Assembly (NCBI GenBank): GCA_902599995.1
Contig: CACKHN010000006.1
Location: 1-64,000 of the forward strand
Direction of reading: 5' to 3'
From: an uncultured Pelagibacteraceae bacterium
Lineage (GTDB): Bacteria; Pseudomonadota; Alphaproteobacteria; Pelagibacterales; Pelagibacteraceae
DNA length: 64,000 bases
Shown here: piece by piece, positions 19,295-29,508 of the stretch
Numbering within the stretch: the stretch's first letter is position 1
How the letters are laid out: the number at the start of each line of letters is the position of its first letter
Notes under the pieces: generated by a model
What the model saw: the letters and a program-made list of their open reading frames with translations, nothing else
Told to the model about the DNA's origin: nothing
Databases searched by the model: none
Program-made: the position numbers and the translations under genes

Positions 19295-19302
19295 ATTAAA
19301 TT

Positions 19303-19331
19303 AAACAGGGCTAGAAAATCTAGCCCTGTTT
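19303..19331. terminator. Bidirectional terminator between convergent permease and phosphoribosyltransferase genes
   Basis: AAACAGGGCTAGA aaa TCTAGCCCTGTTT perfect stem. Confidence 0.9.
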
Positions 19332-19332
19332 G

Positions 19333-19866
19333 TTAATTTCTTTTTTTAATTTCATCAATAGATAATTCCTCATAATGCTCAGTTGGTTGTACTATCCAGG
19401 GATCAGACTCTAGTCTAACAGAGCAAAAATCAGGTTCAAATGCTGAAGATTTTTTTTTCCACAGACATGCTGTTTTAACTTCTTTAATAAAATCTCTAGT
19501 TTGTGGATAATTTTTAAGCCACTCGATACTCTTATTTAAAGTTAATCCAGTATCAGAAAGATCATCTATTAATAATACTCTTTGAAAATCTTTATTATCA
19601 GCTAAAGAACTAATTTCTCTAGCAAACATTAGTTGTCCTTGTTGATCCTCAATTCCTTTTCCTGAATAACTTTGAATGACAATATAGGCTATTGGTAATT
19701 TTAGTATTCGTGAAAGAATATCTAATATTGGTGCTGCACCCCTCATAATCCCCACTAGAACAGTTGGATTATATTCTTTATGAATTTGTATTGCCAATTT
19801 CTCAACTATTTTTGTATATTCTTCAAAGGAGACAATTAATTTATCGGCCATGAAATTTACTATCAT
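19333..19866 (-). CDS. Purine phosphoribosyltransferase
   Basis: VLLIDDLSDTGLTL PRPP motif. Confidence 0.85.
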   Translation of the reverse strand: MIVNFMADKLIVSFEEYTKIVEKLAIQIHKEYNPTVLVGIMRGAAPILDILSRILKLPIAYIVIQSYSGKGIEDQQGQLMFAREISSLADNKDFQRVLLIDDLSDTGLTLNKSIEWLKNYPQTRDFIKEVKTACLWKKKSSAFEPDFCSVRLESDPWIVQPTEHYEELSIDEIKKRN

Positions 19867-19894
19867 AACTTAAATAATTTAAAAAGGAGAAATC

Positions 19895-20191
19895 ATGAAA
19901 GCTTATTGGATAAGTATTTATAAAAAAGTTGAAAATAAAGATAATTTAAAAAAATATGCTGAAGTAGTTACTCCAATAATTAGAAGTTTTGGGGGTACTC
20001 CCTTAGTAAGAGGAGGAAAACACATTACTTATGATGGAGATGATTTTGTGAGGACTGTTATCTGGGAATTTCCAAGTTATGAAAAAGCAATAGAGTGTCA
20101 CAATTCAAAAGAATATTTGAAAGGTTGGAATATTGCAAAAAATACAACCACTAGACATATGCAAATAGTAGAGGGTTTTAGTACTGAATAG
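19895..20191 (+). CDS. DUF1330 domain protein
   Basis: MKAYWISIYKKV...FPSYEKAIECHNSKEY. Confidence 0.8.
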   Translation: MKAYWISIYKKVENKDNLKKYAEVVTPIIRSFGGTPLVRGGKHITYDGDDFVRTVIWEFPSYEKAIECHNSKEYLKGWNIAKNTTTRHMQIVEGFSTE

Positions 20192-20828
20192 GTTCGGGAT
20201 CTATACTTCTCCATAAATACCAGGTTGCAACTGAGCAGTAAGGTGAAAATTTTTTATTTAATAGTTTTACATAATTTTCTGGTGGCAAATATTTCTTGTT
20301 ATAATTTTTTGAGATAGCCCTTAAAAGACCAATATCTTGAACAGGCCAAATGTTAGGTCTATTATAAGTAAACAACAAAATCATTTCTGCAGACCACCTT
20401 CCAATTTGTCGTAATTTGGATAAGTAAATTATAGCCTCCTCATCGGACATTTTGGGTATAAGTTTTGGATTAAATGTTTTTTCAATCACTTGTTTTGCTA
20501 AACTTTTAATACCTTTTACTTTTTGCCTACTAAGGCCACAACTTTTTAATTGATTAATTGTTAATTTATTAACTATTTTAGCATTAATTTTATTTTTACA
20601 TTTTTTTTTAAATTTTAAAAAAACTGCATTAGCTGCTGCTACACTAATTTGTTGGCCAATTATACTTTTACATAATGAGAAAAAAACATCTTTTCTGGAA
20701 GTTAAGATCGTCTCTGAAGGAGATTTATACTTTTTTATTAAAGCAGACATTGTTTTATCTTTATTAGATAAATATTTTTTTGCTGTGTTCCAATATCTTG
20801 GAGAATTACTCATGTCGTGAAGCTGCAA
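20178..20828 (-). CDS. DNA-3-methyladenine glycosylase (HhH-GPD)
   Basis: IIGQQISVAAA; LRQIGRWSAEMILLF; WPVQDIGL. Confidence 0.88.
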   Translation of the reverse strand: MQLHDMSNSPRYWNTAKKYLSNKDKTMSALIKKYKSPSETILTSRKDVFFSLCKSIIGQQISVAAANAVFLKFKKKCKNKINAKIVNKLTINQLKSCGLSRQKVKGIKSLAKQVIEKTFNPKLIPKMSDEEAIIYLSKLRQIGRWSAEMILLFTYNRPNIWPVQDIGLLRAISKNYNKKYLPPENYVKLLNKKFSPYCSVATWYLWRSIDPEPIQY

Positions 20829-21687
20829 GGCGTTTTTTTAAAGTCATTTCTCTTTTAAATATTATAAATGAAGATATAATTACTAATAAAGCACCCAATA
20901 ATGTTTTAATCGTCGGAACTTCACTCCATATAAAATACCCAAATATTATAGCGAAGACTAGTGCCAAATATTTCAATGGTGTTACTAAACTTACTTCAGA
21001 GTATTTATAAGATTGAGAAAGCCATAAATTTGCAAGACCTCCTAAAATTCCAACCATAGATAATAAAAAAAGATCTGTAATATTGGGCATTACCCAGCCA
21101 TGAAATAATGAAAAAAGACCTAATACTGCGATTGAAAAAGAGAAGAAAAAACTTATCAGCCATACAGGTTCTGTTGTAGATAGTTTTCTTATTGCAATAG
21201 CAACATATGACAAACCTAAACAAAAAATAATGGGATAGATATAGTAAAAATTTAAAGAACTAAAACCTGGCTCAGTAATTACAATTATACCCACAAAACC
21301 TACAATGACAGCTAGCCACCTATATAAACCAACTTTTTCGTTCAATAAAAATATTGAAAAAATTGTTGTAAACACTGGAGCAGCAAAAGTGATACTTACC
21401 ACTGTTGCTAATGGTAAATTCCTCAAAGCTATAAAGATTGAAACTAATGCAATCAAGCCAGCTAAACACCTTTTAAAATGAAGATATGGCCTTGATGTTT
21501 TATAAAAATCTGAAAACCTATCTTTAGGAATTAGAAATAAAAGCGGAATTATTCCACAAAAACCTCTAAAAAATAATACTTGTCCAACAGGATATGCCTC
21601 TGACCACTTTACCAATACATCCATTAATGAAAAAGCACAGACTGAAATGAACATGTAAAAAAAGCCTAATTGATTTTTTGATAGCAT
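20806..21687 (-). CDS. DMT/EamA family transporter
   Basis: Ten-TM pattern; FFRGFCGIIPL; duplicated EamA halves. Confidence 0.88.
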   Translation of the reverse strand: MLSKNQLGFFYMFISVCAFSLMDVLVKWSEAYPVGQVLFFRGFCGIIPLLFLIPKDRFSDFYKTSRPYLHFKRCLAGLIALVSIFIALRNLPLATVVSITFAAPVFTTIFSIFLLNEKVGLYRWLAVIVGFVGIIVITEPGFSSLNFYYIYPIIFCLGLSYVAIAIRKLSTTEPVWLISFFFSFSIAVLGLFSLFHGWVMPNITDLFLLSMVGILGGLANLWLSQSYKYSEVSLVTPLKYLALVFAIIFGYFIWSEVPTIKTLLGALLVIISSFIIFKREMTLKKRLAASRHE

Positions 21688-21721
21688 GAGGATAACTTTA
21701 AATTAATTAACTTATTTATCA

Positions 21722-22165
21722 ATGGAAATAGCAATTTTAGGTTTAGGATGTTTTTGGGGACCAGAAATCAAGTTTAGTAAACTTGATGGAATTATAAAAA
21801 CTGAAGTTGGATATTGTGGGGGTAACAATGCAGAAACTAATTACAAAGAAGTGTGCTCTGGAACAACGAACCATGCAGAAGTTGTTAAACTAGATTTTGA
21901 TCCAAAAATCATCTCTTATGAAAAAATCCTTCAATACTTTTTTGAAATTCATGATCCAACAACACTTAATTCTCAAGGGCCAGATCTTGGAACACAATAT
22001 AGAAGTGAAATTTTTTATTTAAATGATAATCAAAAAACAACTGCAGAAAATATTATAAAAAAGGAGAATGAAAAGCTTTCAGGGAAAGTAGTAACTAAAC
22101 TTTCACAAGTAAAAAACTATTGTGTAGCTGAAGAATACCATCAGAGATATTTAGAAAAAAGATAA
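21722..22165 (+). CDS. msrA: Peptide-methionine (S)-S-oxide reductase
   Basis: GLGCFWGPE active site; GTQYRSEIF; AEEYHQRYL. Confidence 0.95.
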   Translation: MEIAILGLGCFWGPEIKFSKLDGIIKTEVGYCGGNNAETNYKEVCSGTTNHAEVVKLDFDPKIISYEKILQYFFEIHDPTTLNSQGPDLGTQYRSEIFYLNDNQKTTAENIIKKENEKLSGKVVTKLSQVKNYCVAEEYHQRYLEKR

Positions 22166-22166
22166 A

Positions 22167-22979
22167 ATGTCTTTAGTGAATGCAGATTGGTTAGAAAAAA
22201 ATATTAATAAAGTAAAAGTTATTGATTGCTCCTGGCATATGCCAGCTGAGAGTAGAGATCCAAAGGAAGAATTCAAAAAAGAACATATTCCAAATGCAGT
22301 TTTTTTTGACTTAGATAAAAATTCTAGAAGTAATACAGACCTTCCACACATGCTCCCAACTTTAAATGAATGGAATAAAATAGTTTCTAATTTAGGAATT
22401 TCAAAAGATGAACGAATAATTATTTATGATAATTCAGATGTAATAAGTTCTTGTAGATGTTGGTATAATTTTATTTATTTTGGTCATCATCCAAAGCTTG
22501 TTAGTGTACTAGATGGTGGATTTAGAAAATGGAAACAAGAAAAAAAACAGACATCAAGTGAAATAATTGAATTTTCAAAAACTAACTATTTAGGGAAAGA
22601 ATTAAGTTCTCTGGTAAAGGATAAATACAAAATTGATACTAATATTTCTAAGAAAGAATTCATTGTTGTTGATGCAAGAAGTAAAGATAGATTTGAGGGA
22701 AAAGTTCCTGATCCAAGGAAAAACGTTAAAAGTGGATCTATACCCAATTCTATTTGTTTGCCCTTTTTAAAAGTTATAAACGAAGATTATACATTTAAAA
22801 ATGCAGATGAATTAAGAAGTTTATTTGAAATTACAATAAGGAATTCAACAGATAAACTTGTCTTTTCATGTGGCTCAGGTGTCACCGCATGTGTTTTAGC
22901 CCTTGCATATTCTTTAGTAAACACTAATTATCTGCCTGTAATATATGATGGCTCATGGGCTGAATACGGCAAACTTTAA
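22167..22979 (+). CDS. sseA: Thiosulfate/3-mercaptopyruvate sulfurtransferase
   Basis: Two rhodanese domains with CGSGVTA loop. Confidence 0.9.
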   Translation: MSLVNADWLEKNINKVKVIDCSWHMPAESRDPKEEFKKEHIPNAVFFDLDKNSRSNTDLPHMLPTLNEWNKIVSNLGISKDERIIIYDNSDVISSCRCWYNFIYFGHHPKLVSVLDGGFRKWKQEKKQTSSEIIEFSKTNYLGKELSSLVKDKYKIDTNISKKEFIVVDARSKDRFEGKVPDPRKNVKSGSIPNSICLPFLKVINEDYTFKNADELRSLFEITIRNSTDKLVFSCGSGVTACVLALAYSLVNTNYLPVIYDGSWAEYGKL

Positions 22980-22982
22980 AAT

Positions 22983-23975
22983 ATGAAAAGATCAACAAAA
23001 ATAACAAGTATATTAATCATATTCTTTCTAATTATTGCAACTGTGATTGTTGGAAGAACTATGATTGGAAATCATTTTAAAAAAAAATTTAGTAAAAGGC
23101 CTCCACCAGGAATAATTGTTACAGCTGCTAAAGAAAGAATATTTGAAAATATTATAAGTACCTACGGAACAGCTGCTCCAATTCAAACTCAGTCATTTAA
23201 AATTGAAAAGTATGAAATACTTAAACCGATAAATTATAATAAAAAAGTAAAAAAAGGTGACGTTATTGCTGAACTTAAAAATAGAAAAATTATAGCTCAA
23301 TTTGATGGAACTATTGGAAAAAGAGAATTTTCTGAAGATTTAGAAGTATCAAAATCATCAATTCTTATAAACCTTGAAGATACCAGTTCAATTTATTGTG
23401 ACGTAGATATACCTGAAATATTTGTGCCATTTATTAAAATTGGTTTGCCTGTTGATATAAAGTTCTCTGGATATAAGAAAAAGATTTACAAAGGAAACAT
23501 TGATTCATTTGCAAGTAGAATAAGCGAAGAAACAAGATCTTTAGCTACAAGAATAAAAATGGATAATATCTCAGGTGAAATACTTCCAGGCTCATTTTTA
23601 GAAATATCTATTAAATATAATGTTAGGGAAAATTTGAGCATTCCAGACACAAGTACAATCATAGAAGGTGAAAATGTTTTTATTTATAAAGTTGATAACA
23701 AAAATAAAGCTCTAAAAACAAAAATTACTACTGGAGACAGATACATTGGATTTGTTGAAGTTTTAGCTGGTTTAAATGATGGTGATAAAATTGTTGCTGA
23801 AGGTACAAAAAAAGTAAGACCTAATTTAACCATAAGGCCAATAGAAAAAGGTTCTAAAAAAAAACAAGGTGATTCTAGTTGGAGTAAAAAAGATAAACTT
23901 CAAAAAAAAGAGACCGACACCAGTAAATTAAATTGGTTTAAAAAATTAAATATATTTAAAAAATCTGAAAGCTAA
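22983..23975 (+). CDS. RND efflux periplasmic adaptor (HlyD/MFP)
   Basis: N-terminal TM, barrel-sandwich and beta-barrel pattern; upstream of RND pump. Confidence 0.88.
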   Translation: MKRSTKITSILIIFFLIIATVIVGRTMIGNHFKKKFSKRPPPGIIVTAAKERIFENIISTYGTAAPIQTQSFKIEKYEILKPINYNKKVKKGDVIAELKNRKIIAQFDGTIGKREFSEDLEVSKSSILINLEDTSSIYCDVDIPEIFVPFIKIGLPVDIKFSGYKKKIYKGNIDSFASRISEETRSLATRIKMDNISGEILPGSFLEISIKYNVRENLSIPDTSTIIEGENVFIYKVDNKNKALKTKITTGDRYIGFVEVLAGLNDGDKIVAEGTKKVRPNLTIRPIEKGSKKKQGDSSWSKKDKLQKKETDTSKLNWFKKLNIFKKSES

Positions 23976-23982
23976 TTACTAA

Positions 23983-26900
23983 ATGTATATTACTGAAGTT
24001 AGTATTAAAAGACCTGTAGTTGCTTGGGTGATGTCTTTAATATTAATAATTTTTGGAATTTTTGTTTTTTCTGAGTTGCCAGTCAGAGAATTACCTGATG
24101 GTATTCAACCACCAGTAGTTCAAGTGAAAACAGAATATAAGTCTGCCTCGGCAGAAATAGTAGATGAAGAAATTACTCAGAAGATTGAGGATGTTATAGG
24201 AGGGGCAGAGGGAATTAAAAATATCGACTCAAGTTCTCTTAGTGGTAGAAGTAGAATTAATATTCAATTTAATACAGATATAAATTTAGATGATGCAGCC
24301 AACGACATTAGAGAGAGAGTATCTAGAGTGGTTGATAATTTACCTAGTGAGTCAAGTCCTCCACAAATATTAAAACAGGCAGCTGGATTTACCACTACTA
24401 TGTGGGTTGCCCTTTCCTCTCCAACCTGGAGTGATTTAGAACTTGGAGATTATGCAGAAAGATATCTTATTGATGCATTTTCTAGTGTTCCTAATGTTGG
24501 AAGAATAAGGGTTGGCGGATTAAGAGAATTAAGTGTTAGAGTATGGATAGATTCGATTAAATTAGCAGCAAATAATCTTACTATTCAGGAGGTTGAAAGA
24601 GCATTTAGGAATGAAAATATCAATCTTCCTGCGGGAACCTTAGAAGCAAATAATAAAGATCTTACTCTTAATATTGATAAAACCTATTCAGATATTGATA
24701 GCATCAAACAATTACCACTAAAAAAAAATAAAGATAAAGTTGTCATCTTATCAGATGTAGCAAATGTTGAATTAGGCCCTGTATCAGAAAAAACTTTATT
24801 TAAAGCTCAGAGAAAAAATGCAATTAATTTAAAAACTGTAGGGATTGGAATTTATGCAAAGAGCGGTGCTTCAACAGTTGAGCTTTCTAAAGAAATTAAA
24901 GTCAAAATAAACGAACTTAATAAATCTTTACCTGATGGTTTAAAATTAGAGATCGCCTTTAATAGAGCTACTTATGTTGGTGCTGCAATTGAGGAGGTTT
25001 ATAAGAGTTTAATAATTGCATTTATTTTAGTGGTTTTAATAATATATCTATTTTTAGGTAACCTTAAAGCTGTGATAGTACCAGCAATTGCTTTACCAGT
25101 AAGTTTAATTGGATCATTCTTAGGTTTATATTTATTTGACCTTTCAATTAATATTTTTGTTTTACTCAGTTTTATTTTGGCGATTGGAATAATTACTGAT
25201 GACTCTGTTATAATGACTGATGCGATCTATACTAGAATTGAAAATGGAGAAACTGCATTAGTCGCTGCTTATAAGGGATCTAAACAAATTACCTTCGCAA
25301 TAATCGCAACGACTTTAATTTTGGTTGCAGTTTTTTTACCCCTAATCTTCATCAAAGGAATTTCTGGAACTTTGTTTAAAGAGACTGCCATTGCACTGTC
25401 TTTCTCTATAGTTGTTTCTTCTTTTGTCGCTTTGACGTTATCACCAATGCTAGGCAGTAAATTTTTAAACAAAAAAGAGAAGATTAATTTTTTTGTTAAA
25501 AAATTTAATAATGGATTTAAGTCTTTTACAGGTTTTTATATTGATACTTTAAAATATTGGATCAACAAGCAAAAAACAATTTCTGTTTTTATAGTATTAG
25601 TAATTGCAAGTTCTGTTTATTTGTTTGATTTTTCAAAAAAAGAATTAATCCCTACCGAAGACAGAGGTGTTTATTTAATAATAGGGTCAACTGATGAAGG
25701 TAGTTCATTTGAATATACACAGGACAAAGCCCAAATAATTGAGAATAGAATATTAAAATTATTACAAGAACAAGATAGTCCTTATGAGAGGCTTATAATG
25801 AGAGTTCCAGGTTTCGGTAAGTCTGCAACTACTTATAATACATTCATAATAATTGCTTTATTAGATGATTGGAAAAATAGGGATAAAAGTAGTCAAACTG
25901 TATTGAGGGAAGCTATAGGCGAGGTCGTTTCTGTTCCAGAGACATTCGCATTTCCAATATCTCCTCAGTCAATAAGGGTCTCAAATTATAGAAAACCAGT
26001 TCAAATGGTAATCTATGGAACAAGTTATGAAGAGCTCGAGGAAATACAAAGAAATGTTCTGATTGAATTAAGAAAGAACAGAAATATGTCTCGAATAGAA
26101 AGTGATTACACAAAAAACAAACCTGAGGTTAAACTAATAACAAATAAAAATAGAGCCAATGATTTAGGAGTATCTACAGAAAATATTGGAAGAACTTTAG
26201 AAACACTTTATGGTGGCAAAAGGGTAACTACTTTTAGTAAAGATGGGAGAGAATATCCAATTATTTTGCAACAATACCTTGCAGATAGAAGAGATAAAGA
26301 TGGATTATCAAAAATCTTTGTTAGATCAGAGACAACAAAAAAGCTAGTCTCAGTTGCAAGTTTAGTAGAATTCAAAGAAAAAGGTACTGCAGAATTGCTT
26401 CCAAGATATAATCGTCAAAGAGCAGTTACAATTTCTGCAGCACTTTCAGAAGATTATACATTAACAGATGCTATAAATTATTTAGAAGATGTTATGTTGA
26501 GAGTTGCACCCCAAAACCAGATTACCTGGAAAGGTAAGTCAGAAGAATTAAAAGAAACAACAAATGAGATATATTTAATTTTTGCTTTAGCATTGATCAC
26601 TGCATATTTAGTAATGGCAGCAACATTTAATTCATTTATTCATCCTTTTATAATTATTTTAACTGTTCCACTTGCAGTTTTTGGAGGGTTAGTCTTTATT
26701 TTATTTTTAAACAGTTCAATAAATATTTTTTCTCAAATAGCATTAATTATACTGATTGGTATCTCAACGAAAAATAGTATTTTGATAGTAGACTATGCAA
26801 ACCAGATAAGAACGACTGGTATTAAATTACAAGAAGCAGTTATTAAAGCGTGCCAACTAAGAATAAGACCAATTATTATGACATCCTTAAGCACGATGAT

Positions 26901-27105
26901 TGCAATGTTGCCATTAGTAATCGGTAATATTGGTCCAGGCGCAGGGGAAGGATCTAGATTGGCAGTTGGAGGAACTATTCTTGGAGGAATGATTATATCA
27001 ACTTTCTTTACTATATACGTGACACCAACAATGTACATAGCATTAGCAAAGAATACAAAGCGTATTGATGCTGTGGAAATTGAACTTAAAAAACAATTAA
27101 ATTAA
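23983..27105 (+). CDS. RND efflux inner-membrane transporter
   Basis: 1040 aa; GIITDDSVIMTDAIY (variant of NFVLD motif); duplicated RND architecture. Confidence 0.95.
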   Translation: MYITEVSIKRPVVAWVMSLILIIFGIFVFSELPVRELPDGIQPPVVQVKTEYKSASAEIVDEEITQKIEDVIGGAEGIKNIDSSSLSGRSRINIQFNTDINLDDAANDIRERVSRVVDNLPSESSPPQILKQAAGFTTTMWVALSSPTWSDLELGDYAERYLIDAFSSVPNVGRIRVGGLRELSVRVWIDSIKLAANNLTIQEVERAFRNENINLPAGTLEANNKDLTLNIDKTYSDIDSIKQLPLKKNKDKVVILSDVANVELGPVSEKTLFKAQRKNAINLKTVGIGIYAKSGASTVELSKEIKVKINELNKSLPDGLKLEIAFNRATYVGAAIEEVYKSLIIAFILVVLIIYLFLGNLKAVIVPAIALPVSLIGSFLGLYLFDLSINIFVLLSFILAIGIITDDSVIMTDAIYTRIENGETALVAAYKGSKQITFAIIATTLILVAVFLPLIFIKGISGTLFKETAIALSFSIVVSSFVALTLSPMLGSKFLNKKEKINFFVKKFNNGFKSFTGFYIDTLKYWINKQKTISVFIVLVIASSVYLFDFSKKELIPTEDRGVYLIIGSTDEGSSFEYTQDKAQIIENRILKLLQEQDSPYERLIMRVPGFGKSATTYNTFIIIALLDDWKNRDKSSQTVLREAIGEVVSVPETFAFPISPQSIRVSNYRKPVQMVIYGTSYEELEEIQRNVLIELRKNRNMSRIESDYTKNKPEVKLITNKNRANDLGVSTENIGRTLETLYGGKRVTTFSKDGREYPIILQQYLADRRDKDGLSKIFVRSETTKKLVSVASLVEFKEKGTAELLPRYNRQRAVTISAALSEDYTLTDAINYLEDVMLRVAPQNQITWKGKSEELKETTNEIYLIFALALITAYLVMAATFNSFIHPFIIILTVPLAVFGGLVFILFLNSSINIFSQIALIILIGISTKNSILIVDYANQIRTTGIKLQEAVIKACQLRIRPIIMTSLSTMIAMLPLVIGNIGPGAGEGSRLAVGGTILGGMIISTFFTIYVTPTMYIALAKNTKRIDAVEIELKKQLN

Positions 27106-27701
27106 AACAAAATATATTTATTGGTAGATAAAGAATTCTTACAATCAGATAGTTGTTTCTTATAAGTATTTGCCTGTTTTTCTACTTTCTTGGCTAAGTT
27201 AATAACTTTCTGATTGTTTTTATAATTTTTGTAATTCCCCCAACCTTCATGATAAGCAACATACTGTTTAAAAATATCATTTTTGGAAATTTTTAAAATT
27301 TTTTCAGTTTTAGTTGTATACCAACCAATAAAATCAACACTATCTCTAAATCTTGTTCTAGTCGCAAATTTATTTCCTGTTTCAGTTTTATACTGTTTCC
27401 AGGTTCCTTTAACAGCTTGAGAATATCCAAATGAACTAGAAGGTCTTTTGTAGGGAACAACTTTAAAAAGTTTTTGCCTCGGAGGTTTCGCTAGCCAATC
27501 AAAACCTGATTCCATTTTAATAATTGCAAGTTGTAAATGTATGGGTGTACCCCACTTTTGCTCTGAGGTTTTTGCATGTTTGTACCATAAGTATCTTTCA
27601 TTAAATATAGAACAACTATCTGACGTATTTTTTGGAACAGATGAACATCCAATAAGCATTAAAAATAAAATATATAGAAAATTACTTTTTATAATGTTCA
27701 T
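27102..27701 (-). CDS. Lytic transglycosylase SLT-domain lipoprotein
   Basis: LIGCSS lipobox; KMESGFDW; SSSFGYSQAVKGTW. Confidence 0.82.
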   Translation of the reverse strand: MNIIKSNFLYILFLMLIGCSSVPKNTSDSCSIFNERYLWYKHAKTSEQKWGTPIHLQLAIIKMESGFDWLAKPPRQKLFKVVPYKRPSSSFGYSQAVKGTWKQYKTETGNKFATRTRFRDSVDFIGWYTTKTEKILKISKNDIFKQYVAYHEGWGNYKNYKNNQKVINLAKKVEKQANTYKKQLSDCKNSLSTNKYILF

Positions 27702-28077
27702 AAAAATTAAATAATTTATAAAGAAATATAATTGTTAAGACACCAAGTATATTTCCAAATAAATCTGAAAATTCAAAACCTCTTTTAGGAATTATAATTT
27801 GTAATATTTCCAAAATTAAGGATGAAAAAAATAAGTATAAGATTAATAATCTTAAATAAACTGTTTTATGAAAAGTCAATAGTCCCAGAACAGATAGAAA
27901 AGCAAATGAATAAAAATGATTACTTGAAATTATAAAATCTTTTGTTATTTGAGGATGAATTTTATAATTTTTTAAAAAAATATAACCAAGTATACTACCT
28001 GGGTATAAATATAATAAAATAATCAAAAAATTTACAATATGAAAAAAATATTTATGTTTTTTAAAAAATTTATACAT
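27682..28077 (-). CDS. VanZ-like membrane protein
   Basis: SLILEILQIIIPKRGFEFSDLFGNILG. Confidence 0.75.
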   Translation of the reverse strand: MYKFFKKHKYFFHIVNFLIILLYLYPGSILGYIFLKNYKIHPQITKDFIISSNHFYSFAFLSVLGLLTFHKTVYLRLLILYLFFSSLILEILQIIIPKRGFEFSDLFGNILGVLTIIFLYKLFNFYEHYKK

Positions 28078-28124
28078 TAGATAAATATGATTTTATTTAT
28101 CAAATTATTAAAAAAGATAAACAG

Positions 28125-28838
28125 ATGAGTTATATAATACTTATAAGACACGGACAGAGTGTATGGAATCTTGAAAATAGATTTACTGGATGGGTAGATG
28201 TTGACTTAAATGAAAATGGAAGAAATCAGGCAAGAAAAGCGGGTGAACTAATTAAGAAAAAAAAAATAAAAATTGATCTATATTTTTCCTCACTTCAAAT
28301 AAGAGCTAAAAATACTCTAAGAATTATACAAAATAAATTAAATGACCATAAAAATTTTAAATCTGCTTGGCAGCTAAACGAAAGGCATTACGGATCTCTT
28401 ACAGGTTTAAATAAAGATGAAATGAAAAAAATACTTGGAGAAGAGAAAGTTTATCAATTTAGGCGATCTTGGGATCTTAGACCTGATCCTTTAGATAAAA
28501 ATAGCGTTTATCATCCCGTAAATATAGAAAATTATAAAGATGTACCAGTTAATAATATCCCAGACACAGAGTCTCTAAAGGATACTTATGAAAGAGTGAT
28601 AAATTATTACAAAAATGAAATTGAGGAACTTACCAAAAAAAATAATATTTTAATTTCTGCACATGGAAATTCATTAAGATCTCTTTGTAAATATCTTTTT
28701 AAGCTAAATAACAACGAGATTACTAAACTTGAGATCCCAACTGGCAATCCATTATTTTTAGAACTTGAAGAGGGTAACAAGATTTCTAATTGTCACTATC
28801 TTGACCCTCAAAGAGCTAAAGATCTTTTAATTTATTGA
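28125..28838 (+). CDS. gpmA: 2,3-bisphosphoglycerate-dependent phosphoglycerate mutase
   Basis: LIRHGQSVWNLENRFTGWVDVDL; ERHYGSLTGLNK. Confidence 0.95.
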   Translation: MSYIILIRHGQSVWNLENRFTGWVDVDLNENGRNQARKAGELIKKKKIKIDLYFSSLQIRAKNTLRIIQNKLNDHKNFKSAWQLNERHYGSLTGLNKDEMKKILGEEKVYQFRRSWDLRPDPLDKNSVYHPVNIENYKDVPVNNIPDTESLKDTYERVINYYKNEIEELTKKNNILISAHGNSLRSLCKYLFKLNNNEITKLEIPTGNPLFLELEEGNKISNCHYLDPQRAKDLLIY

Positions 28839-29505
28839 ATATATTTAAATTTGTTAAATGGTAAAATTTTTGTTTACTTTCAAATCCATATAATTTTTTA
28901 TTATCTATTAATTTATGCCAAGTATTTAAAATAGAAAATTTAGTTATATTTTGATTTGTAAAAATTTCCTTATTTAAAATCTGGCAACCAATATAGATAA
29001 AATCTAGGTTTTCTTTTTTTGAGATAAGATTATTTGAAAGGCTAAAATCACCACTTAGGCTTTGATCGAAACTTAAATTTTTATTTACCATTAAAAGAAT
29101 ATTTACTAATTTTTGAGAAAAATAAATTTCCTGCATTTTTAAAATTTCATTTTTATATTCGTTTGACCAAATTGTATCAGGGTTAAAGACTATAAAATCA
29201 TCCTTATCTGAATGGTTGATCATATTCAGTATACCTCCTCCTGTATCTAAAATATTTTCTTTTTCCTCAACAATATGAATATCTACATCAAAATTTTTAT
29301 TTTTGATAAAATTAGAGAAATGTTGTTTAAGGTAAAAAGTATTAATAAAAATTTTATTAATATCTAATTCTTTAATTAATTTTATACATCTCTCTAGCAT
29401 TGTGAAATTATTTATTTCTAGTAATGGTTTTGGTTTTTTTAGAGTAATCGGATTTAATCGTTTTCCAAATCCAGCGCATAAAATTAAAGCAGTATCTATC
29501 TTCAC
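28816..29505 (-). CDS. Nucleotidyltransferase (MurNAc-1-P uridylyltransferase-like)
   Basis: LCAGFGKRLNPITLKKPKPLLEI; adjacent to AmgK-like kinase. Confidence 0.82.
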   Translation of the reverse strand: MKIDTALILCAGFGKRLNPITLKKPKPLLEINNFTMLERCIKLIKELDINKIFINTFYLKQHFSNFIKNKNFDVDIHIVEEKENILDTGGGILNMINHSDKDDFIVFNPDTIWSNEYKNEILKMQEIYFSQKLVNILLMVNKNLSFDQSLSGDFSLSNNLISKKENLDFIYIGCQILNKEIFTNQNITKFSILNTWHKLIDNKKLYGFESKQKFYHLTNLNIFNKLKDL

Positions 29506-29508
29506 AAT

